A stretch of DNA of 64,000 nucleotides, from the NCBI RefSeq assembly GCF_032854445.1, contig NC_088302.1, forward strand, positions 33,821,979-33,885,978. The letters run 5' to 3'. Under the pieces are notes generated by a model that saw nothing but the letters and a program-made list of their open reading frames with translations, made no database searches and was not told where the DNA came from. A program made the translations under genes and the position numbers. Below, piece after piece: positions 38,501 through 46,571 of the stretch (position 1 is its first letter; the number at the start of each line of letters is the position of its first letter). This DNA is from Liolophura sinensis (Eukaryota > Mollusca > Polyplacophora > Chitonida > Chitonidae).

Positions 38501-39413
38501 AACCATAGTGAAGTGATACGACAAATTTTAAAATTGCTGCGGGTAATATAGTGCTTGTCACTTGCGATGGATAACCTGTTCAAGATGGAGTTTATAAAGA
38601 GTGTAGGCTAAAGAATTTATTGACCTTTACGAAATGAGCATAATATGTGTATGATGTACGTTTGATGCTTTTTTCTTTTTTGTGGTAAATTTAAGAGAAG
38701 AGTTTGGGATGAAGACATATGAAGATTACAATACGAGTGTACAACTAACCTTATTCCTTACCTTTTTATTTTGTGATCTTAATGGATGATATGCCCAGCG
38801 TCATCACTGCTTCCTTCATGAAATATTATCACCGTTGTCATATAAATGAAATATTCTTGGGTAAGGTGTTAAATTCTAGTTTTCCCTGAAGAAAGATGGT
38901 GCCTTATTGTCTCTTTGTTTGTCCTGCAGGAATGAAGGTTGGAGGGAAGAGACGACTGACAGTGCCAGCTAATCAGGGGTAGGGCTTTATTATCACCTTA
39001 CACATTTGTCTTGTGAAGATTACACTCTAGCCACACCATGATTTCCATTCCAGTGGCTCTATACTGATTTATTATACAGTCATATACGTCTCCTTAAGAG
39101 AATACTTCAGTCCCGTTTCCGCTTTCATCTTTGTTCCAGAAATCATAATTTGTAGTTTTCTTTGCATTTGGGGAATGCCTTCTTTCAAACAGTACATATG
39201 TGCATGTATATAGATTTATATTCAAAATTATTCAAAGCAAATTGGAGCCCTACACTAAAGGGTAAAACACTTGCACATTAGCTTCTTTCGATATTAACTC
39301 TATCTGTACTAAATAGATCTGTTTTCTCTTGCAGCTATGGCAACCAACGACAGGGACCCATTCCTGCAAACAGCACGCTGATTTTTGATGTTGAACTTAA
39401 GGCTGTTAGCTAA
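23574..39413 (+). CDS. FKBP46-like nuclear peptidyl-prolyl isomerase, 13 exons, complete
   Basis: Exons: 23574-23583, 25065-25157, 25593-25730, 26039-26137, 27582-27632, 30438-30541, 30803-30857, 35145-35350, 35808-35930, 36912-37046, 38010-38136, 38930-38978, 39335-39413. All junctions are GT-AG with matching phases; the product is 422 aa, close to insect FKBP46. Residues 1 to about 90 match the nucleoplasmin-like head (MFWGVT start, then [19 protein letters not shown] and [10 protein letters not shown]). The middle has Asp/Ser stretches, an acidic run at about 194-212 and 12 Lys at 274-285. The tail is a typical FKBP domain: [20 protein letters not shown] and STLIFDVEL keep the family's Phe, Asp, Val-Ile, Trp and Phe pocket residues, and Tyr is kept in QGYGN. 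The 80s loop is short and lacks the FKBP12 His. Expected role: prolyl isomerase and histone-chaperone-like factor in the nucleus or nucleolus, from family knowledge. Confidence 0.95.
24495..24660 (+). mobile_element. Degenerate family C SINE in FKBP intron 1
   Basis: Phrases such as 'gtcagcaacctattgatggt', 'gaccctgcccagtttcc' and 'tatttttgagtacagtg', with a 'caggtaaataa' tail, follow the family C order. It is old and has lost its head. Confidence 0.55.
26138..26268. repeat. 25-bp tandem repeat directly after the FKBP exon 4 donor
   Basis: Five near-perfect units of TGAAGCCACATGTGTAATGA followed by atgat begin about 3 bp inside intron 4. The exon end GATGAAG resembles the unit joint (gattgaag), so the array may have grown from the splice junction. 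Confidence 0.9.
26300..26575 (+). mobile_element. Family C tRNA-SINE, full length, FKBP intron 4
   Basis: The head has CGTGGCTCATCTGGTTAGCG and the B-box-like GTGAGTTCAAGTC. The body runs through 'ctgcggatggtcctgg', 'gctggccaccgtcgtg' and 'aaatattcttgagtacgg', with an (AATA)n tail. A flanking duplication, ATCAATCAGCT, is present on both sides. Confidence 0.88.
26710..27070 (+). mobile_element. Full-length family B tRNA-SINE, FKBP intron 4
   Basis: This 361-bp copy differs from the one at 9697-10057 at only a handful of sites. A 13-bp target-site duplication, TCTTTAAACATGG, lies at 26697-26709 and 27071-27083. The tail is (ACTC)n. Identity and intact duplications point to recent insertion. 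Confidence 0.92.
27688..27760. repeat. Inverted repeat in FKBP intron 5
   Basis: CCACTGTTTGAGAA at 27688-27701 and TTCTCAAACAGTGG at 27747-27760 are perfect complements. A competing inner pair, TTGAGAAC and GTTCTCAA (27695-27702 and 27724-27731), is also perfect. It may be a hairpin-forming remnant of a small transposon. Confidence 0.65.
28114..28664. other. Coding-like block of unknown origin in FKBP intron 5
   Basis: The block has higher GC content than the intron around it and open frames on both strands, including a plus-strand stretch reading [20 protein letters not shown] recognise no family, and it has no place in the FKBP reading frame. It may be a remnant of a captured or mobile sequence. 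Treat it as unassigned. Confidence 0.3.
29030..29200 (+). mobile_element. Family C SINE, 3' two-thirds, FKBP intron 5
   Basis: It starts in the B-box region ('gaattcagtctggctcacgc'). It continues 'tggcttcctctccagttg', 'gtgtatggttgtgggtttcc' and 'taagtgaaatagtcctgag', with the tail 'cagtcaaataaataaataaa'. Confidence 0.75.
29315..29585 (+). mobile_element. Family A SINE lacking its A box, FKBP intron 5
   Basis: The B-box-like 'ggatcacacccc' is followed by 'cttggcgctcagcactgag', 'tcagtataattaaatgtgac', 'tggtgtctttggcatgatg' and the tail 'tcgtcatatggctgaaa ... aaataaacccc'. Confidence 0.75.
31131..35030. repeat. 38-bp minisatellite of about 100 units, FKBP intron 7
   Basis: The unit core is AAGACTGGAGGGAAGATATA followed by taagccatgtgcatttct; common variants are 'ggtgggaagatagatatgcc' and 'aaggctgatggg'. 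Long blocks repeat exactly at offsets that are multiples of 38 (456 bp between 32708 and 33164; 266 bp between 33582 and 33848), which shows higher-order duplication. The unit has no stop in any minus-strand frame, so open frames up to 355 codons appear, each reading the same peptide period. The array fills most of a 4.3-kb intron and ends about 110 bp before exon 8. Confidence 0.95.
35596..35790. repeat. 20-bp minisatellite upstream of the FKBP exon 9 acceptor
   Basis: Nine full units plus a partial one of GGCTACAGCCTCAGATTCCA. The last unit merges into the splice acceptor: its 'cagtctcaaattt' is followed within about 20 bp by 'gcatgtttcag' and the exon. Every unit contains two CAG trinucleotides that look like 3' splice sites. 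Confidence 0.92.
36325..36470 (+). mobile_element. Degenerate family C SINE, FKBP intron 9
   Basis: The order 'cttcctctcctgtggtacat', 'cagcaacctgtggatggtc', 'gtcataatactggctgcc', 'attcttaagtataacc', 'attgaaataaataaatc' is that of family C without its head. Confidence 0.65.
37180..37535 (-). mobile_element. Family A tRNA-SINE, minus orientation, FKBP intron 10
   Basis: Read reversed, it has the head (taaccagtaggccacc is the complement of the A-box region), 'tcagtgctgagcaccaaac', 'gtgacaccccacctaatcac' and the tail 'tgcttggggttttacgtc'. It is close to full length. Confidence 0.75.
38270..38400 (+). mobile_element. Very degenerate family C SINE tail, FKBP intron 11
   Basis: Weak but ordered matches: 'gggttccctccacccacaat', 'ggactgccatcatata', 'taggtgaaaaac' and the tail 'taatcaaataaata'. 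Confidence 0.4.
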
Positions 39414-40614
39414 TCATGTGAAAAACCAGTAAAATTTTACATTACAGTATTGATGTATTTGATTTCATTCATTTTCTGCTGGCTGTTATAAAATAATGCC
39501 ATGATGAAATCTGTACACATGTAATACACCATGTATTTTTACCCTATTTCTTCTAAAAATTTGGAAACCCCATGCACTCACTAACTCACTCTAAAATTCA
39601 GGACACCTGGTCTGCTCATTTTAGCCAATATATGTGTAACTCTAGCAGTAATATTGAGTTTCCTGGTTAAACCATCTAATGAACAACATACTCATATCTT
39701 TACTTTTCCAAAAGGCTGGTAAAGAAATGTAATATTCTACTTTTAACACTACTAATATCTGGCCCAAATTTTAGAAGAATTATGGTATGTGGATTATGTT
39801 GGTGTTCTGTCTATATACTGTAATACATTTTGGCATGTTGCAAGGTGTTTATTCAAGCATATTCTGAAGGCATTATTATTTATAGTCTGATAAAATAATA
39901 CTTTCTTGGTGAAACTCTGAAATTGGCCAATCCAACCAGTGTACTTTTTGTCTCCAAAATGAAATTAAAAATGTGTATAAATTGCACTGAAAGTTGCTCT
40001 TTCACATGCAAAAGGGTTGAGGAATTAGTAGTGATCAGTAGAAAATTTACCACGATTCCCACTGGTTAATTAAATCCTTGAAATTTCTTGAATCTTATTA
40101 AAGGTTTTCAAGACCTAGGAAGACCTGGTATAATTCATTGAGAGTAATTGATTTTTAATGCCAAGTTTAATATAGCATTATGTTCGAAATGGAATAATCT
40201 TCCTATCATGATGTGTTCTTAAACCAAATATTCCTTGAAAATACTGGAAAACATGGGATTTCAAGTTTTTAAAAAGTGTTTAATTTTTTTGGCGTGAAGC
40301 CTAACAAATGATGCAAGATAAGGAAGACTGAATATTTCGGTTTTATGTAAGCTGTTTTCGAGGATAATCTTACCTTGCGAGTGCTTTGTCATGGACCATA
40401 TAAAAAAATATTATTACAGAAGTAATACAGAAGAAGAAGAATAAAAATGCATTTTTACATAAGGAAGTTTGCAGAGTCAAATTTTACACGTATTTGTTCA
40501 CTTTAAATGATCTAATAGAATGGTGTTACAAGGTACCTGACTATGGGGGTTTTTAATAGCATTTCTTAATGGCAGCTGTGACTGTGTTATTTCTGAAAAT
40601 TAAGCTACGAGTAA

Positions 40615-40703
40615 TCTGTCTGCCACCATAATGCTGACGGCCGTCGTATTATTGAAATATTCTCGATTATGGCGTAAAACACCAATCAAATAAATCAAAT
40701 AAA
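40615..40703 (+). mobile_element. Family C SINE tail
   Basis: 'ctgccaccataatgctgacg', 'gccgtcgtattattgaaat' and 'acaccaatcaaataaatc' match the last 90 bp of the family. Confidence 0.75.
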
Positions 40704-41477
40704 AACCAGTAATTTGATTTTAGTAAGTTTCATGGAAATGTTTTCTGACCTTTACTAGATCCGAATTTAGGCTTTGTGAAAGTAACTGCTGTAGATGCGT
40801 TTTTCAGATCCAGTTTATACTTGGGTACGCACTAAAGAGCGCTGGTTTTCTCTGACAAACTTCATGTCAGCCGAATATTGTAGCATAAATAAAAACACTT
40901 GACTTTCCCACAGCATCAGGCTTGTCAGTGTTCGAGGCGACATTGTTTTAATGAAATGAAACCGAGAAATGATATACTATCAACAGCGTGTATAAATATC
41001 TTGATAATGTGGACAGAAGAATCTGACCCTTCTTGGCTTTAAGGGTTTATTTGGGCAAGTCTTTTGTTATTGACAGATGTCTCGTTATGGACAAATGTCT
41101 CGTCATGGAGAAATGTCTCGTTACTGGAAAATTTTCCTCCATAGTCTTACATCAGGTCATTCCCCGCACCGGGAGCTAATAAACACGTTGTAAATGAAGA
41201 GAATATAGCATTTTTGGGTTCTAGCGGAGCCGTGTTCTTTGGATCAGCATTATTTACAAAACAACCAGATAATTACATTATGATCACAAGATAACGTATA
41301 GGCGACTGGAATATTACAAACACTTAAGTGTGTCGACTAAACTATTTTTGCACTAAGCCATACACGACATAAGCCTAATATGTACATATGGGATGTACGT
41401 TTCTCGCTTTTTTTTTCTTTATTTGTAGTTAATTTAAGAAAAGAATTTTTGCGCTAAGATATACAATTATTTTTCAT

Positions 41478-41670
41478 ATATAGATTCGCTTTATAGCTAA
41501 TAAATTTTTGGACTATATTTGGTCGACGGTACATTGGCTTTTACAGGGTTGGGTTTAATGTCTGTGGTGATAAGGTTCCTTTGCAGTACGGTTAGAAATT
41601 CTTGTGAACAAGATTCTCCAATCATGTAGATGAGGTCTTTCGGATGGTTCCTCACTTTGAAGTCACCACT
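41478..41670 (-). pseudogene. Diverged partial duplicate of the 44-kb locus
   Basis: On the minus strand this block aligns with 44165-43995 and shares 'ttaaacccaa', 'cacagacatt', 'gaaccttat', 'cctcatc' and the flanking 'agcgaatctatata'. One frame reads HPKDLIYMIGES and later NLITTDIKPNP, against NLINTDIKPKP in the other copy. It carries no clear splice sites, and a MITE lies about 17 bp beyond its 5' side. I take it as a broken paralogous fragment of an unrecognised gene. Confidence 0.45.
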
Positions 41671-41686
41671 CGATCAGCAGCACTCA

Positions 41687-41934
41687 TAAAAAATAATCTG
41701 TTAAATATAACCAAGTCTTTTGTCAGTGATTCTTCAATGCATTCTGTTATTATAACTTAATTCTGTGTCATATTTAACATAATGTCCCATAAGGCTAATG
41801 TAATCTGTTATGTTGAATTGATAAAATAGTTGTGCTATATATGTAACAAAAATAATCTGCTGCAATAACGGGTTACATTCGAACATCATTATTTCAGACA
41901 TAATACTTTTTTATTACATTTAACATTATTTTTG
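41687..41934. mobile_element. MITE copy 3
   Basis: Left end TAAAAAATAATCTGTTAAAT and reversed right end CAAAAATAATGTTAAATG form the inverted termini. The interior has the family phrase 'attcttcaatgcattctgtt'. It sits beside the duplicated fragment at 41478-41670. Confidence 0.7.
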
Positions 41935-42539
41935 GAAGAAGCCTGTCAAAATATAAAATAGCTAATGGGTAGACTATACGGCGAGAGATGTCCTTTAGAA
42001 AGTGAGTTTTAAGTATTATTGTTTGTAGGGTTTAGACTTTCTGGATATTAAAGTCCACTTTCATAAAAGTCTTCTGATGCAATCAGCTATAGGGTTCTAT
42101 TTTTTGTGGAAGGACTGTTAACTGAGTGGTCTACACGGTTGACACATTACTGCCGATGAACTGGAGCATTACTGGGGTTGCCGTATACGCGAAACGTTGA
42201 AATACAAAACACTTGAATTTTTCTAGAGGTCTAGCTGGTTCACCTGAAGGTGGACTCTCAGAAGTAGGATACATATCGACGCTTGACCGATAGTGTCGCG
42301 TTCTGGAGTATAGCTCCCGATAGTTTGGGAAATACCTCGGAGTACCGTATTCAACCAGAGCCCTCGGACAGTGAATTTGTAGATTTCCTCGTTTTCACTA
42401 TTTTTATAGTGTTGGTGACAATAAACGATCAAAGGCACACGTGGGGCCGTTTCCACAGTGTATTGTGTCTTCCACCCATAAGATATGCACATGTGTGCAT
42501 AAGATTAGAAATAAAAAGAGTGCCTCAGTAATTGGGAGG

Positions 42540-42890
42540 TTGACCCCGGGCTTTCGGGTTTCCTCAATCCATAAAGGGGGGCCTCCGTGGCTCAGTCGGT
42601 TAGCGCGCTAGCGCAGCGTAATGACCCAGGAGCCTCTCACCAATGCGGTGGCTGTGAGTTCAAGACCAGCTTATGCTGGCTTCCTCTCCCGCCGTAAGTG
42701 GGAAGGTCTGCAGTAACCTGCGGATGGTCGTGGGTTTCCCCACACCACAATGCTGGCCGCCGTCGTATAAGTGAAATATTCTTGAGTACGGCGTAAAACA
42801 CCAATCAAGTAAATAAATCAATCCATAAAGCTGACAGCTATCGTAAAAATGAAAAATTCTTTAGTATGGCATTAAACAACAGTTAAACAA
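42540..42890 (+). mobile_element. Older family D SINE split by a family C SINE
   Basis: The outer element ends 'gctttcgggtttcctcaatc' on the left and resumes 'aaagctgacagctatcgt ... ggcattaaacaacagttaaac' on the right. The inner element (42576-42817) is a complete family C SINE: head CCGTGGCTCAGTCGGTTAGC, B box GTGAGTTCAAGACC, tail 'caatcaagtaaataaa'. A duplication, TCAATCCATAAA, flanks the inner copy (42564-42575 and 42818-42829). Confidence 0.88.
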
Positions 42891-43425
42891 ATATACGCCG
42901 TGAAATAAGTAGCATCGCAGTAATCGCAATAACAGGATTGTACTAAGACTGAGTTTTTGCTTGGATATTTATCAATAATCATTGAGATAGAAATGGAAGA
43001 AACCAACTCTGGGATTTTGTTGATCGGTGAATATGGTATGTTTCCTTTTAGCACTACATAGCCATCTTAATGCTTTTACTAAATAAGTAGTTTGTTGTGA
43101 TAAGTGAAATTAAAAGCAAAAAATGAAGAAAAAAAAACAATTTTTTAGAATTTTTTATTTTAACAAAGTGAGATAACACAATGATAACAGTTTGTATGAA
43201 TACTCTGTCTTGTGAACTGAGTTGTTAATTGGGGGAATGTGTCTCCCGACGTCCACATACCCTAATAGTTAAAAGTTTTATGCTAGATCCTTGATGACAC
43301 GAGGAGCGAAGGAACACGGTGTAAATAGGCCTACAGACCGGAAGCTTCGTCCACAGGCTCGGAGGGAAGCTCCTACACGGTGGAAACCGGTCGGTGTCTT
43401 TTCATTGTTCCCAGCATTGTCCACA

Positions 43426-43914
43426 TCACGACGCGCTTTCCATAACCTTGATGACTTTGGGCGTGCACTTTTCACTCTTCCCCTTTTGACATTTTTGATT
43501 TTGAAATGGGTTGGCTTCATTGCTACATTTCCTGTACCGAGTCTCCATGCCACCCGTGTTGATGGGCTCTTCTCGCATGTCGTTCATTTGGTATTCCTTC
43601 TTCAGCGGCTCTTCCAACGTGTCCTTTTTCAACAGCTCTTCCCGCATTTCCGTCTTCAGCTGCTCTTCCTCGGTGAAAACTGCCCCCTTGGACAGCTGTG
43701 TGGAGATGACCTCCGGGAAATAAGGCATTTGGGGCGCTTTCTGGTGGTGCAGGAAGCGGGGGGCAGTGGTGTAGGATGTAGTACCTGAGTAATCTCCCAG
43801 GTGAAAGAACTTTGATCTCTTAACATGGTCGGCGTTACCCGGAAAATAATCATTAATTGTCATAAACATATATAATAGCGTTCGGTCATGACGATGGATG
43901 AATTGTTTATACAC
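43426..43914 (-). CDS. Unrecognised minus-strand gene, likely last exon
   Basis: A minus-strand frame ends at 43426 with TGA. Its exon probably starts at an acceptor between 43914 and about 43790 (gattactcag or ccatgttaag on the minus strand). The reading frame is rich in charged residues, with an internally repetitive stretch (EMREELLKKDTLEEPLKK and NDMREEPINTGG) and a basic tail ending KVIKVMESAS. It is preceded by SYTTAPRFLHHQKAPQMPYF. A poly(A) signal on the minus strand at 43159-43154 fits a 3' UTR of about 270 nt. No family is recognised. The overlapping open frame at 43278-43553 is taken as a shadow. The link to the block at 44131-44425 is possible but not proven. Confidence 0.42.
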   Translation of the reverse strand: MYKQFIHRHDRTLLYMFMTINDYFPGNADHVKRSKFFHLGDYSGTTSYTTAPRFLHHQKAPQMPYFPEVISTQLSKGAVFTEEEQLKTEMREELLKKDTLEEPLKKEYQMNDMREEPINTGGMETRYRKCSNEANPFQNQKCQKGKSEKCTPKVIKVMESAS

Positions 43915-43994
43915 TCAAAGTAGCAACTGAAACCAGGCTGCATTATAACACATAACAAAGCCCTATCTTTAGAATTAAGTTTTTCTGCTTTTAT

Positions 43995-44425
43995 ATAGAT
44001 TCGCTTACCTGAATTATTTAGCCTATCATTGTCTGACAGGATCAGGGAATTGTAGGTTTGGGTTTAATGTCTGTGTTAATAAGGTTCTTCTCGGGCACTC
44101 TACGTGTGGTGTATGAAGAAGATACTCCGGTCAGTGTCCGATGAGGTGGACGGGTCTTCTCCGTGACAGTGGTGGTTCCCGGCCTTTTTTTATGTTCATA
44201 GCTGGATATCGGAAGGCAGACTGTTCTCGGGGAGTCTGGCAGCGCACTGGAAATGGTTCCGGGGCCTTTTTGAAAAAGGTTTCCTGTGTTTGTCTCTCTT
44301 CAGGCCATATGAGGCTATCTATCTCTTCCCAGAGGTTTCTGGATCCAGTGGCCATGTGGTAGTACCCTCCGGCCAAGCTACATTCAGAGGCCAGGAGTAT
44401 GTCACAGGCGAGGAATGAGCTGAAC
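43995..44425 (-). CDS. Unrecognised minus-strand exon or decayed gene
   Basis: A strong acceptor (tctttacattatgttcag) opens a frame of about 94 codons: SFLACDILLASECSLAGG, then HMATGSRNLWEEIDSLIW and, near the end, SRRRPVHLI. It stops at 44131. A second frame two bases over stays open past that stop and reads SSSYTTRRVPEKNLINTDIK. The related block at 41478-41670 carries both halves in one frame. Either this copy has shifted frame, or the stop is the true end. A strong donor, CAG|gtaagc, lies near 44008. Function unknown. Confidence 0.4.
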
Positions 44426-44484
44426 ATAATGTAAAGAATAAGTAAGCTATCAAACAGGTAACATATAGATGGTAAGAGGCACAC

Positions 44485-46154
44485 TATATATAGCCTTTAT
44501 AATTATATACTCGACCTATTGGCATGTTATAATACAACATATGGTTTTGTCGTCTCTGACTCATTATTATTAAACATGTTGCGCGACAATGTCATAGTGC
44601 ATATAGGAATATGTGTGCACGTGGTAAATTTCAGAAAATAATGATGAGCCGTGATGTCTAAATAAATGAGCTGCGTCATTTCAGTGTATTTTATCAGTGG
44701 TTATCACTTTCACCAAGAACTTTAATACGTATATTTGCCAAATCTGCCTGTTTGTCTGTCAGCAACTTTCAGGAAAAAGCTATACATGTGTGCATTTGGA
44801 TGACATTTTGTGCTGAGTTTGGTCCTGGGTTAAAGATCAGTTCATTGTATTTTGGTTTTGATCTGAACCTGAAATTCTTCACCATTGCAAGATGGGAATA
44901 AATGTAGAGTATTGTCCTTTTGTCTGTGGTGTGGGGATTTGTATATTTAGCCGTTTTAATAGGTGATGCGAAGAGACTGGAAAATGTCTTATTCTCTAAC
45001 ATATTTCAATGGACAGGCCCTGATTTCGACACCGATTCCTGCAACTTCACCGTGATACGGTGGATGAGGAGTTTAGTTCTTTAAGATCTGCTTCGAATAT
45101 AAAACTTGAATGAAAAGTCTATATAAAGATAAAGCTTTCTCCTGAGGTATGGTGTATAATAAGACTGTATTATACACCATACCCCATAACTCTATGTGGT
45201 TTACATACCTATGTCCGTTCCCCATGCGTTACATGAATATTCATCAATGTTCATGTTCTAGCGGAAGCGACTTAAAGTGTAAAACAGTTACTGTATAAAA
45301 TGTCTGACATTCCGATACTTTTTATTACAACTAAGTACATCTACCCTCATACGATTTCATAAAGAAGATGAAACAAGACTAAAGATTAACTTTAATGATA
45401 AATACATGCACGTTGTAGTCAGTGAGATGTTTTGTACAAAAACCCTACCTCCAGTCATCAGTGATTTCTAAACGACTTTGTGTGCTGACACAAATATTGA
45501 TACCACTGCACTGAATTTGTTTGTTACGTTATAACCACCATCACATGTGATTACATAATGTGTTGACATTATAATAATTGACACGTCCCAGTTGTTCGCC
45601 TGCTGAAAATATTCTCATTGTTACGGAAGTTGAACTATCCTAATAAAGCATACATAAACCCTTGCCTCGTGCCTGAAATAAGAGTGTCTCAGATTAGTGC
45701 TGTTCAGATATGAGATTTTGTTCAACAATTTTGAGGAGAAGTAATGTTGGTCGTTTCTTCATTTTACTTTTTTACTTTCTGAAACAATGCATAGACCTGC
45801 GATTCCATCTCGTCATCAAGACACGTACGTCATACAATATATGTTAGATTTAAAAGCTTTTGACATAAAATCTTACCTCTGCTTCTGCTTTTGGTAAACT
45901 TTTGATTCGTCTTATTTCCATTCGAAACAAAAGAAAACATCAAACAGATGAAGACGTCACAAAAGTCATGCGTCATGAAACGTCACCAAGTATTTGTTCA
46001 AATAAAGCTTGCGGATTCATGTCGACAAATTTGTCAGGTATTTTTAGCAGCTGTGATGATTACATGCAGTAATAAATGTCAAGCATTTACAAAACTGTAC
46101 TGTCCAACGGGTGATATTCGTAGCAGGATTTTCACGAGTGTGACATATCATGTG
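44485..46154. other. Intergenic region
   Basis: AT-rich sequence without recognisable genes, SINEs or tandem arrays. The small open frames are not supported by splice or protein patterns. Confidence 0.5.
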
Positions 46155-46450
46155 CTCTTTGGCGTTAAAAATTCTTGTTCACAACATTTGTAATCAATAT
46201 ATATGCATGACCTTCACCCCAATAAAGAACTCATTTTGTTCTAGAGAAGGTTCAACTTTTCCAATCTGAGCAACAGGTCACGTAGCTTTGACGAATTGGT
46301 CTGTAGCCCAGACCGTAAATCAACGGATTCAGGTCAGAATTTAGGAATGCTAAAAAGCTAAACACCTTTTCGTCGTTAAAACGTCGTTAACATGATGCTG
46401 AAGGGTAGATAAAAAATAGTGAAGACATCCGCCGTTCGCGCTATCGTCCA
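46155..46450 (-). pseudogene. Truncated tandem copy of the neighbouring GPCR gene
   Basis: This block aligns with 46510-46815 (the 3' end and 3' UTR of the GPCR). On the minus strand it still reads ADVFTIFYLPFSI for helix 6, FSFLAFLNSDLNPLIYGLG for helix 7 and RPIRQSYVTCCSDWK for the tail. The extracellular loop between helices 6 and 7 is largely lost, and stop codons occur there and just after the tail (WKS then stop). Helices 1-5 are absent. It is a dead fragment from a partial duplication. Confidence 0.85.
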
Positions 46451-46571
46451 TAAACACTTGTTATATTCTTGGAAGGTTTTTTACGAATATAGCCCATAAT
46501 GTTCGGATTCTTTGGCGTTCGAAATTCTTGATCACGACGTTGATGAACAATAGATATCCATCACCTAAATG

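Larger units (their letters stand above)
39414..43150. other. FKBP 3' UTR and intergenic region
   Basis: The FKBP stop is at 39411-39413. A possible poly(A) signal, AATAAA, lies at 40440-40445, but closer variant signals exist, so the transcript end is uncertain. The rest holds a SINE fragment (40615-40703), a MITE (41687-41934), a diverged duplicate of the 44-kb locus (41478-41670) and nested SINEs (42540-42890). Confidence 0.5.

Noticed and set aside
42223-42531. Overlapping open frames on both strands of 82-89 codons
   Set aside because: No recognised protein pattern, no clear splice sites and no homologous copy, so I could not support a gene here.
42590-42665. tRNA-gene-like sequence with A and B boxes (also near 290, 9710, 13695, 26320 and 26720)
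   Set aside because: These are SINE heads: the acceptor stem does not close and each continues into a repeated SINE body with a tail.
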